Assembly (NCBI GenBank): GCA_963969395.1
Contig: OZ017800.1
Location: 20,616,479 to 20,680,478, forward strand
Source: Pseudoscleropodium purum
Lineage: Eukaryota > Streptophyta > Bryopsida > Hypnales > Brachytheciaceae
Direction: 5' to 3'
DNA: 64,000 bases
Shown: piece by piece, positions 48,269 through 58,531 of the stretch
Layout: each line of letters starts with the position of its first letter
Position numbering within the stretch: the stretch's first letter is position 1
Notes under the pieces: model-generated
Seen by the model: the letters and a program-made list of their open reading frames with translations, nothing else
What the model was told of the DNA's origin: nothing
Databases searched by the model: none
Position numbers and translations under genes: made by a program

Positions 48269-49424
48269 TGCAGACGGACGGAGCTGAAGATCGAGCAACA
48301 GCTCCTGTCATCTGAAGCTAGCAGTTCAATTCTATCAGCACCTTAATAACTAGAAATAATGTAGCCTAATCCACTCTTAGCGATACCAGGGAGATGACTA
48401 CGTACCAAGGATGCATGTTGGTGCGTCTTCACATGGTGATTATCCGCGACCAACAGCAGCCGCCAAGGACGGATTGGCTGGTGAAATGTTTAGAGTGAAA
48501 AGGAGTGCCTGGGCAGTTTAGATTTGGACACTGATGCCAGCTACATGAGTTGGCTTAAGCTTATGTTCTGTCACTCTTGTGAGTGAAGTAATACTTATTC
48601 AAAAATGCGCCGCAAGTTCAATTTCTGGAGTTCATAACGTACTTGTGTCACTGAGTTTTTGTGCTTGGCAGATTCAGAACCCCAGGTGCAAGAGAGACGT
48701 GTCCTGCGAAGATTTGTATCAAGAAATTCTCATATTGCCTGTTCAAGAGAAGCATAGAGCATTCGTCAGTTTAGCCACAATTTATCGATTCAATTCATTT
48801 GCTGTTACTGTGTAATTGGCAATTCTGAATTGGCCATTACTCATTCAAAATGAAATACAGGGAATGTAATATCTGGCGAAGAGAGTAAGAAAGAATCTTA
48901 CGCAGGAGGGTGTTGTAAACGAATGGTGTCTTGCATTGCTGTCATGGTGTTGTCAACTCGTTTTTCAGTAAAAAAAAAGACACATTGTAGGTGATCAAAG
49001 CAAAAACATAGAGCTTCTCATTGTTGTCCCTAAGGAGGAGTGTTCTCATCCATTTGATTTGGATTTTAATGTGGTTCTTTGAACTTCAGCCTACACGGTT
49101 GCAATGGTAATCCAAAAGTGTCTCTTCATCTTTTTATTGCAATAGAATGAAAATTTGAGAGTTTCTTGTATGTGTTTCAATCAACTTGTTTTTCATTTAA
49201 AAAAAGGCACATTGTAGGTGGTCAAAGCAAAAACATAGAGCTTCTTATTGTTGTCCCTAAGGGGGAGTGTTCTCATTCATTTGATTTGCATTTTACTGTT
49301 GTTCACTGGCTCTTCTGTCCCTACCCTCTTGCGCTACTTGTATATTCTTCGCACCCAGCCCTCCTCTACTCAGGTTATAAGTGATGGTTAATTAGGTTAT
49401 TATTTATTATTTATGTTGATTAGT
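48269..49424. other. Intergenic region between two convergent genes
   Basis: Both flanking genes end here. Contains a direct duplication (48953-49083 and 49181-49305). A 46-codon open stretch preceded by an AG (48381-48521) might be an extra exon of the upstream gene but has no supporting similarity. Otherwise nothing recognised. Confidence 0.5.
48953..49305 (+). repeat. Direct duplication of about 125 bp
   Basis: Units 48953-49083 and 49181-49305 share CACATTGTAGGTG, TCAAAGCAAAAACATAGAGC and TTGTTGTCCCTAAGG, with a 97-bp spacer. Confidence 0.85.
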
Positions 49425-50472
49425 CTACTGCGGATTAGGAGGCCGGCCATTGGCTGCTGCCACACGTGAACCCCACTCCAAAAGCTCCTTGCTGGTGTCA
49501 TCCTTGTGCAGAATGACCTCGATGAAACAAAGACAGTCTTTCTTCTCTCCTTGCACAGTAGCAATGGCGTCCAGGAGCTCCTCCTCAGTCCGAACCTGCC
49601 ATAAAACGAAGACTCTTGCCTCAGAATGAGTCTTGAATTCTTGAAGTTTCACAGTAGCGTCAGTTGCATAATTCAGATTCACAGCTAGGAAGGTGTGCTC
49701 AGCTATCATCGTCACTAATTACAACTGAGCATAGTTAATACTATTAAACATAAATGATTTTTATTAAATGGTATAGGCAACTGAAAGAGGATTCCAACGC
49801 ACTATAGTATGAATCATTTGGACACCGTACAAGTTATGAATTTGCGAAGTTATGAATTTCCAAATGACTGTACCAAGAACCAACACCCTAGACTCTCGTG
49901 AAGTTCAAGAACGTTCCGTTTGATCCTGTTGATTGATCCAACCATGGTAGAAGAAAATATTTTCAGAAGAAGGGTTGCATTTGTAAGACCGACCAACCTT
50001 GCAAGTCCACAAATTTCCTTCCCCGTTAGCAAAAGCCTCCACCACCCCGCTGCAGTTCCAGTTCTTGATGATGTTGTGGGGTCCATCGTGAATTTCAACC
50101 TCAATGGTGTACCCGCCATTGTTGATCAAGAAGGTGATGCTCCTTTGCCCGCAGCGTATCATGGTAGACACATCTTGGGCTGTCACCTGGTCAAATCCAG
50201 TCCCCACAACTGTCAAATACCAGTGCGGAAATGCCTGAAGTAACTTAAACCCTTGAAGAACGAGGAGGAAGCCTCATGTGATGTGATTTTTGGTAGTTTT
50301 GAGAAGTTCATAGGAGATTTTGATTCTTTCAAAAAAATTACTGGATTGAACCAAAACATGCAATGCTCTTCAATAAATCGAATGACAAAAATCTACTCCA
50401 CTTAAAAAAATTGTACTTTTCACGATATGATGGATCAAAACGACCATTTTAAATCCATGAATCCTTTGCCAA

Positions 50473-50829
50473 CACTACAACAGAAAGCAGTGACTGACAC
50501 AATAGCAAGGCGTTTGCAATGGTTTTGCAAAGGTTTTGCAAAGGAACAATTTGTAACGGATCTTAGTTTGGGTTTACTTTTTAACTCGAAAAAGAAATAA
50601 TGCATTGCGAAACCGTTGCGAAACCGTTGCTAAGTTGTGATTAATTCAATATAAAAGTATTGGACACTGAATCCATGCTATTATATTTCTAAATTGTTGC
50701 AAACTCTAAACCATTGCAAACATAGTGCAATACTTCATATTGGGCCATTGCAAAGTCATTGAAACAAAATTCATGGGCATTGCAAAATCATAGCAAAAGG
50801 TATCGCAAACTCTACATTCTCTTGTAGTG
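50473..50829 (+). mobile_element. CACTA-type MITE in an intron of the PDC gene
   Basis: Starts CACTACAACAGAAAGCAGTG and ends TACATTCTCTTGTAGTG (complement CACTACAAGAGAATGTA). A 3-bp target duplication CAA flanks both ends (50470-50472, 50830-50832), as expected for CACTA/En-Spm. Subterminal direct and inverted copies of TTTGCAA/CGTTGCGAAACC are typical of the class. 357 bp, non-coding. Confidence 0.9.
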
Positions 50830-51825
50830 CAAAAAGGGTTAACCAGAACGCTTTTCCAAGTTTCACAGTTCTACGGTAGTATCCAACATCTCCTTACCCA
50901 TTAGACACTGTTGAAAGTCAATTATTATCAACTGGAAGGCACGAAGGCAGTATTCATTAAACTGCTATTCTTCCAATTGCCCAAACTTAAGGAGATGCAC
51001 AAGTGGTGGTCTTTTTTAAATTTAGAGACAGACCTGTGTAGCGTTTAGTTTCGCACACCTTCCCAAAACTTTGCAATCTAATCATTATTCTCATTAATCG
51101 AAGATTCAGAATCAGCTGCCGTGGTTTAATTAATGGCTGAGAAGAGGGGACTTACTTGAAAGCTTCCGTCACCGATGCATGAGATGACTCGCTTATCTTT
51201 GGCACCTTGGGCGTAACCCAAAGTGGCTCCCACAGACCAACCAATGGAGCCATACTGCATCTGAAACTCGTATTTGCAACCGTCTGGTAGCTTCAGCTTC
51301 TGGCAGTTAAAACCACGAGTCCCCTGTCTCGGCTATTACGGCAGTGTCATGAGATAGCATTCCCTGAAACCACATGCGCAGGTAACCAGAAAAGTCAGAA
51401 TCTCGTGAGAAATATCAAAAACATGGTCCGTGGAGATTTCTTAATGCTCTTCGCGTCAATTGAATTGAAGCCTTTTTCTCAGTACGTACATGCAAAGTGG
51501 TTTCAATGCATTGAAGAGTACCTGAATGTGGTGGAAAAGGTTGACAGTTTTCAGGGGCTCATTGGCTTTCTGCTTCAGAGGTAGTCCAGCGGGGACATAC
51601 ATTCGCAAGTAGTTGTCAAATGAAGTGGTGTTCCGCTCCACTCGCTTTGAGAGAGCCTTCAGGAAGTCCTTCATCAGCACATTCCCAAACGCAGGACCGT
51701 TTCCAATTACAATTCTGTCAGGCTGTATGGTGATCGTCTTCTCCCTTTTGCACAGAAGCGAGTACCCTACCGAGCTGCGCAACCGCCGACAGTCGTCTTC
51801 TCAGTGACCTCAAATAAAAAAATTA

Positions 51826-52265
51826 TCAAACTCTCAGGCCAGATGAAAGAATGCAGAAAAAGTACAGCACTTGCAAGAACCCTAAAAAAAAATTTTCAAG
51901 CTCTCAGGGTTCATAGAAAACAGAAAAGTATTATACTTGAAAGAACCCTACAAATTTTTCATCAAGCTCTCAGGATTCAAGGAGTACTGACAAAGTATCA
52001 CGCTTGCAAGAATACTACGAAATCTTCATGAAGATCACAGGACTAATTCAAAGAATACAATTAAAAATATCATGCTTGTGAGTTCCCCACAATTTCTTTT
52101 TCATCAAGACTCAGAATTCAAGGAATACAGAAATAGAATAATAACTGCTAGAACACAATTTTTTTTTTCTTAATACTTTCAGCATTAAAGGATACAGAAA
52201 ATATATCATACGTACTTGCAAGATCCTCAGGATTCAAAGATTCAAAGGCTACAGAATTGAAAAGA
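51826..52265 (-). repeat. Minisatellite of about 66-76 bp units, 6-7 copies, in a PDC intron
   Basis: Units start near 51826, 51896, 51962, 52028, 52104, 52173 and 52224. Each carries CTCTCAGGATTCAAGG-like and ACTTGCAAGAACCCTA-like segments followed by a T-run. The array ends about 20 bp from exon 3 and its altered splice donor. Confidence 0.8.
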
Positions 52266-54066
52266 TATGAAAATTATGTAGCAAAGCTGTAGTCGTTGAA
52301 AATGGGTCCAACAAAGACATACACATCGGAAGACTCCACAATCTCCGACACAAATGCAGTGCTAACGGCACCCCAGTACGTGCCAATGAAACCGGGATGC
52401 GTCTCCCTGAAGAGACCCTTCCCGGGAGGCATAACGGCCACGGCATAGCCACTTGCCGTGGCTAAATCTTCAAATGCTCGCTGCGCTTTGGCAACTCGAA
52501 GCTTGGGGCCCGCAATCAGCACAGGCTTCACACTTGCGCTTAAGAAGTGATCCACCGCGTCCAGAGCTGCGTCCCAGACTCATTTGGTTGGACTTCAGAT
52601 TTCCGATTCCATTCAAACTGCAAAGCAATAAATTGAAATCTTAAAATTCAGAAAAAAATACTCCCGTCATTCAGAGGATAAATAATGTTGGAAGTAACAG
52701 CAGTACTCACTACTAGAATTTGGAGGGCTTAGCAACGTTTTCAGTTACATACATCGTTTTGGTACATGCATGCTTGAGCAATGCTTTCAGCAAACATGTA
52801 AGTTTTGGAACACGCATAAGAAAAATATGGAACATTTTTCAGTGAACATGCTCCATGACGCTGTTTATTTTGGACGACGTTTAGTTGAAACGTTGAATGT
52901 CAACTTTGGAATCACAGCTGAGTGTTATCACAATGTCCGAATGTTGCTACAAAGCGTTGCAAAAGGGGTTGAATTCGATATATATGTACCTGCCGGGAAT
53001 TTTTAAGGATTGACACTCCTGGGTGATGGTGTAAGGAATGGGCGAAGCCTTAAAGGATGGATGTGGAAGCGATGGCAAGTTGCAGCTCACACTCAGATAC
53101 ACCGGCTTGCTCTTATAGATGGCTGTGGAGATAGCCATGTCCAGAAGCTCATGTGCATCGTCCAAATTTTGGATCACAAACTGCAACATGACAACCTCAA
53201 AGATTAATTACTCATCGATCAGTTCTTGATCGCAGTACTGAAGTGTCAAGCAACTAAAGCAGAGTGTAAAGTACTTCACCCTAGAAGTCTGAGAAAGCCC
53301 TAGCTTAATTTTCTTGTTAGGTGTCTGTTCTTACTTCTGAGTATCCTCGCACTAGTAGAAACTCCATATTGAGACAACGTTAACAATCATGCCATTTCAA
53401 GGAACATGAAGTCAGGACAAATTAATCAGTGCATTAAGACAAATCAGTGTACTATGTATGAAATGAAAAAATAGAGCACCCCAACTGTAGAGCAAGCAGT
53501 CCGATCCAATAGGGTTTATGACAAACCCTAAACCCAAGTCGATTGCCAGAAGAGCATCATACAAAAAATTCAATTTTACGTTATGACATTCCAATTTTCC
53601 AAACCTGTGCGCACGTGATTTGTTGGAAACACCGAAACTCTTGTCCGAAATCCGGATCTCCCGTGGTATGGTGCAAAATCCTATTAGTCCCAAAATCATT
53701 CGAATTCGGTCCTCCAACAATGCAGATAATTGGCAGATTCTCGCTGTAGGCTCCGGCGATGGCGTTGATGACGCTCAACCCTCCGACGGTGAAGGTGGCG
53801 GCGCAAGCGCCCACGCCGTGCGCTCGTGCGTAGCCGTCCGCGGCGTAGCCCGCGTTGAGCTCGTTGCAGCAGCCGATGATCTCGAGCTCGGGTTCTGCGA
53901 TCAAGTGGTCAAGGAGGATAAGGTTGAAGTCGCCGGGGACGGAGAACACGTCGCGCACGCCGATCTCCACCAGGCGGCGAGCGATGTAGCGGCCGAGGGT
54001 CCAGTGCGTCTCGGGGTCTGCGTTACCGTTTAACGTCGACTCGCCTTTCTTACCAGCTGATCCCAT

Positions 54067-55576
54067 TGTGGGATTTCAACGCAGTCTCTAAATCACAAAG
54101 TAGTGGTCCTGGTCGATATCAAAATCATCAAATTAGTCGTGTATTAAATTCTAAACACCGCGCACTTGCACGTGCATACCCGTAATGCACTTTGTTGATC
54201 CTTCAAACTCTGTTTCTAAACTCTTTTTATTATTCTTAATTGATTACAGCTATTACTATTCAAACTTGGGCACAACAAGACTGTTCGATCAAACAATCGC
54301 GTTCGATCTTGCAAGGTACTCGTTAATTGCAGAACCTCCGGCCTGAAGGGCTAGCTAGCTAGTCGATCGATCGATCGATGATCCACGTGCAAAGGCAGAT
54401 TCAGTTTCTAAACAATGGAAAGCCATCAAACTAATCCAACCAATCCAATCTTGCTACCCAACGTCCACCCAAAACCTGCAGTAACACGTCAAATTTGCTC
54501 GCCGTCGTACCAATGACAGAACGATGGGTACCATAATCACTAAAAAGAGACCATTTGACAAGCTCATTAAGCCGAGTTACATTCCAATTCCTGCATGTAA
54601 CTAGGAATACATATTCAATCCGTAGCTCGTGATCTCCGCCACTAAGTACGTACTCCTGACCACTAGTCGAACAGGCGGGTCGTCCAGTTCGATTCTAGAT
54701 CAGCAATGCAACGTAACGCCATCAATGCAATCAAATGAAAAGTTTAAAACCTGCAATTGCCTCTCGATATACACACATAGCTAGCAATTAAGTGATGAAC
54801 ATGCAGCCGAAAATTAATCCGTAACACATACTGTATATACAGCCAAACTCGAGGGTAAGCGACTGAGAGAGTTCCGCCATGCCTTACCCCGTGGTATCAG
54901 TGGAGCTAGCTAGCTAGCACGTACCCTAGTACGTCGTACGTCGCCGCAAATGAATTCAAACAACTGAACTGCGAGTTTGAGGGGGCTGGAACTGAAGAGT
55001 TGCAGCTAGCAAGTTGTTTGCGTAGTGCTCAAACCAATTTCAAGCCTTACATGCATGGGGCGTGGTCTAATAATTAGAGTGAACTCAGAGTTGTGGGTTT
55101 ATAGGAACCGATCGAAGTAGAGGCCCGGCCAGGTGGCTGGTTGTGCTAGCTCTCTGCGGAGTCAGCGAGTGTGGAACCTAGCTACGGATTCTTAATCAAT
55201 TAAGCATCTTATGCATGCGCGCAGGCAAGGCCGGTAGTGCACTAGTGAGAGATATATTTGTGACTGTTTTCGTGAAGTAGATGGATGGATCTTCGGTCTC
55301 ATGCACAAACTATCGGTGGTACGGGTACATTGCTGGAGCGTGACTGCACTAGCTAGGCGCTTGAAGGGCACTTCCTGCTGCACTGGACGCAAGGCCCGCA
55401 ACAAGGGCTTACTAATCAGAAGATTCAGATGGACGGGAAATCAGAAGATTTGGTGCTCTGATAGTACTACCGGTATAAATGTCAGTGGCCACTGTTTCTG
55501 GTATGGTTCTGATAAGTTAAGCTATGTATCAGATAACCGATGAGCCATGCTAGCAGTGAATAGGTTATCATATATA
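54067..55576. other. Upstream region of the PDC gene
   Basis: About 1.5 kb of unusually balanced base composition with many short palindromes: (CTAG)n and (ATCG)n at about 54350-54380, (GCTA)n at 54904-54918, and GTACGTCGTACG near 54930. Probably holds the PDC promoter. No other gene supported; a frame at 55192-55404 on the minus strand is not conserved-looking. Confidence 0.5.
54383..54390. promoter_or_regulatory. G-box / ABRE-like element upstream of PDC
   Basis: CCACGTGC, about 320 bp upstream of the PDC start codon. CACGTG cores bind bZIP and bHLH factors in plants. Seen only as a motif match; function is inferred. Confidence 0.35.
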
Positions 55577-56350
55577 ACTGGTTATAATACATTTTTGAAT
55601 CACAATCTTTGATCTTTATCATCCAAGGGTGAAGGAAGCAAGTTGAAAAGAAAGAAAGTTGTGAGTTGCAACTTCTAATGGCAATGGTGATGGGTCACTA
55701 ATGGGATAGTGCTACGTCAACGTTGAAAAGTCAACAACTAGTTATGTGAGGGAAATTCTTATGTCTATTCCTCCAATCTTCCTAGGGTAGAGTCACATCC
55801 AAATGGAAGTGGACTTCATTTTGCAAATATTAAGCATGGAGCACATACTTTTCTTTGTTTTTTGAAATCAATGAAATTAATGTTGATATTTCATAGCACC
55901 GAATACACATCTTTGTTGTTTACGGTCAAAATTTGTAAAAGATTGTTGTGATACTTGATGGTTGAATAAAGGGGAGAGAGGATGATCAAAAGATAAAAAT
56001 AAGTGATCAAATTTATCTTTCTTTTAGAATTTCATTAAAAAAATCAACCTCCAAAGGAACAATCTAAGTTCATTTAAACACTATTGAAGGTAACTAAGAG
56101 ATGAAAATATTGGGTCATGGTTATGACTCTTAACTAAGAGTCATGACTGAGAAAATTATTGGAGGTAACTAAGGGATGACAATATTGGGTCATGGTCATA
56201 ACTCTTAACCAAGAGTTGTGACTGAGAAAATTATCCAAACATAACCGGTTGTTCATTTTTTCAATCACATTCCTTTCAACCTGCTTCCTATACCTGTGGA
56301 TCATGAAGATCAAAAGTTGTGATTGAAAAATGAACAACCGACCGGTTATG
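55577..56350. mobile_element. Fold-back element with AACCGGTTAT-type inverted ends
   Basis: Left AACTGGTTATAATACATTTT, followed by GAATCACAATCTTTGATC, is inverted at the right as GATCAAAAGTTGTGATTG and AACCGACCGGTTATG. A second inverted copy of the same end begins at 56237 (CATAACCGGTTGTTC), so the right part forms a tight hairpin (56237-56350) flanked by TCCAA-like repeats. No coding capacity. Class uncertain. Confidence 0.55.
56085..56234 (+). repeat. Tandem duplication, 75-bp unit x2
   Basis: Units 56085-56159 and 56160-56234 share AATATTGGGTCATGGT and GACTGAGAAAATTAT; each has an internal palindrome of the type GACTCTTAACTAAGAGTC. Confidence 0.9.
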
Positions 56351-57656
56351 TCCAATACCCTACCACGGCTCGTCGGTTATCTAGTACAAAATTTTAGGAT
56401 TTGCGCCAAGAAGCTCCAACAAAAGAGAAGGTGGTGAGTGGGAGCTTGCCAGAGAGGGTGATCCGCGCAGAACATTCAGGCTCGTGGTCCCTCCACCACC
56501 CAGAGCAGGAGGTGAACGCTGCTCGGTTGCCCGCCTGACGCGGTACCCTCCATTCTAACACCGCGGCAACCCCGTCCTCCGACGAGATCACCGCGACGAC
56601 TCCAGGTTTGGAGCGGGCAAGCCCTCAACACGTCTCCGCAGGCCCTGAACCCTGGCGCCCCACTGCCGCACCTTCCTACCCCCGCTCGGGCGACAAGCAG
56701 ACGCTACTCTGCCCGGATGAGAGAGAGCGTTCCAGTCACGCCCTTTATACACGGGAGAAGACGACTCGACAATGCTTATGGGTTTTCTCAAAAGGTGGGG
56801 AGGACGAGAATACGCATGGTTTCGCCAAAAAGTTGTGATAGGCATGTAAAATTGAAACTCTCGCTTCTAAAATCTACAACCAAAGAAATGACATAGCGGA
56901 GGGAGTTTTGTACTAGAGAAGATGTGTATGGTAGTGGCCGATTTGATAGCATGGTGAGGTTGTTGGTGAGCTTGAAGGGTGAGCAAGCTAGCCTAATCAT
57001 ACTATTAAATTGGCATTGTCATGCAACTTCTTTGGCATTAAGATACTGTATGGGAGAGGTTGTACAAAATCAGTGTAAAGAGATCCTAAGTTAGAATGTG
57101 TTGTAATTATAGTTATATCATCTAATCCCTAGAATTGATTTAGGGGTAGTTGCAAGAAATACCTACGATTTTTGGCTCAAAACAAACTAAGTATTAGAAT
57201 ATTGTGACTTTTAGAAAAGTAATTTTTTAATTGAAATTAAATATAGATAATTTGTAATGCATTCAAAATAGTGTGTGAAAATGGGCCTCCAAAAATTTAT
57301 CTCTAAAATTATGCACTAAAAAAGAGTGATGGAAGATACATGAAAATAAATACTTTGAAATTTTGTTTTTAGAAAATGATTTTTAAAAAATCAATAAAAT
57401 TCAGTAAAATTATCCATTTTTCTAACTTAAAGATGTTTTGTCCCAACCATTTGCATTTGGGGGAAAAAAATTGTGTTCTCTACATATGTATAAAAGTAGT
57501 GCACTTTGAATTCATGTGGAAGGTGGAAATTTATCCTTTTTTTGAAATCTCTTTGTAAGCTTGTATAACTTTTGTAGAAGTCCTTCTATTCTAATTTTGA
57601 CCTTTAAATTTGTATTTTTGGGTCAGAAAAAATACTAAGAAAATCCCAAATAGCTA
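56351..57656. other. GC-rich island followed by an AT-rich spacer
   Basis: From about 56395 to 56760 the sequence is GC-rich with many CpG (GACGCGGTACCC, CACCGCGGCAAC, CACCGCGACGACTCC) in an otherwise AT-rich setting. Frames are open on both strands but none matches a protein I recognise; CTTTATACACGG near 56740 could be a TATA element. Past 56850 it is plain AT-rich DNA. Confidence 0.45.
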
Positions 57657-58076
57657 AGGTAGATATCCAATTAGGGGAAGTTTTAAAACAGTAAACTCAT
57701 TTTTTTAAATTGAAAAAAATTACTCAATGTCTACAACTACTACATGTACCTTCATTTCATAGAAAATAGATATATGATGCAAAAGTTAAGAGCAAAAAAT
57801 CATATGTCCAAGGACAAGGGACAAAAAAAAGACAAAGATTCTATGAATTGCCCCCTTGAAATTATGAAATCAACATTGTCAAATAAATGAAATCTTGTAG
57901 AATTGTGTGCTCACAACTAATGAGTTTCTTTGTAGAAAAATTTAGCCAATATTCAACATAGCAAGGCTAGATTCTCTCACTATAGGAAACTAAAGGAATA
58001 ATTTTGATTTCTTATTGCCAAAAATTGGGTTGTTATCTAGTGGTGGGAGCCAATTATTGGCCAATTGTATCTACCT
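57657..58076 (+). mobile_element. Possible divergent family A element
   Basis: Left TAAGGTAGATATCCAATTAG (TA at 57655), right CCAATTGTATCTACCT, an imperfect inverted pair 420 bp apart, the family size. The right border is followed by CT instead of TA, and the interior does not align clearly with other copies. Confidence 0.4.
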
Positions 58077-58379
58077 CTTGTGAGTCCAAGAACTAGCTTC
58101 TCTCTAAACTTTACCAATTTACTTTAAGTGTTAGAGGGTCAATTTTGCCAATTTCTCTTCCAGTTGGACTTCAAGTATTGTTGTCTAATCACCACTTGAT
58201 TGTTGTGCCTTGAAGGTAGCATTATAAATTGTTTTGTTTTTTAGACAAATTTTACTCTATTTTATTGCATAAATTTATAATAAAGCTTAAATAGAAACTA
58301 GAGCATTCATGGGGACAAGAGAGTGGAGATTACCAAATCAAAGAGCACTGTGTGAAGAATGAAGATGTTTATAAAAATT

Positions 58380-58531
58380 GAGAATTTGAGAGTGTTGTTG
58401 AACTTCTTGAATTTGTCAAGAAGTGCTGAACTTGAGAATATTGTTGAGAATCATTCATTTAATAGCGTTGCTGAACTTGTTGAATCTGTTGAGAATTGCT
58501 AAATTTGAGAGTATTGTTGAGAGTTAGTCAT
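58380..58531 (+). repeat. Degenerate tandem repeats built on GTTGAACTTGTTGAAT
   Basis: Repeated GTTGAACTTCTTGAATTTGT, GCTGAACTTGTTGAATCTGT and TTGAGAGTATTGTTGAGAG. The array continues on the far side of the family T element inserted in it (from 59462). Confidence 0.75.

Larger units (their letters stand above)
49425..54066 (-). pseudogene. PDC: Pyruvate decarboxylase gene, complete exon set but frame-broken
   Basis: Cytosolic thiamine-diphosphate enzyme of ethanolic fermentation (pyruvate to acetaldehyde and CO2). Seven exons on the minus strand: 54066-53605, 53180-52990, 52617-52287, 51774-51522, 51363-51156, 50186-49998, 49595-49425. Identity is certain: catalytic Glu in CCNELNAGYAADGYAR (E69), [48 protein letters not shown], the ThDP motif GDGSFQ...NNGG, and the C-terminus [16 protein letters not shown]. 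Three lesions: exon 3 has one extra base (GGG for GG, plus-strand C run 52573-52575); exon 5 has one extra T after TGGTTT (plus-strand A run 51309-51312), giving an immediate TAA; and the exon 3 donor reads CT instead of GT (52285-52286). Exon lengths 331 and 208 become phase-correct if one base is removed from each, so these are real departures from the family frame. Otherwise well conserved, so decay is recent or the assembly has base errors. A CACTA MITE and a minisatellite lie in its introns. Confidence 0.85.

Noticed and set aside
48381..48521. 46-codon open stretch after an AG, possibly an extra exon of the unknown gene
   Set aside because: The upstream gene already ends in a stop at 48268, and no donor or homology supports adding this piece.
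52700..53380. CACTACTAGAATTTGG (52709) and CACTAGTAGAAACTCC (53349) as further CACTA ends in PDC introns
   Set aside because: No matching TAGTG end or 3-bp duplication could be paired with either; exon 2 lies between them.
54675..54705. AGTTCGATTC resembles a tRNA B box
   Set aside because: No A box, acceptor stem or cloverleaf can be formed around it.
56394..56845. Minus-strand frames in the GC island with a vague leucine-rich-repeat look (RITLSGKLP)
   Set aside because: Only one short stretch resembles a leucine-rich repeat; the frame is interrupted and there is no start, signal peptide or repeat series.
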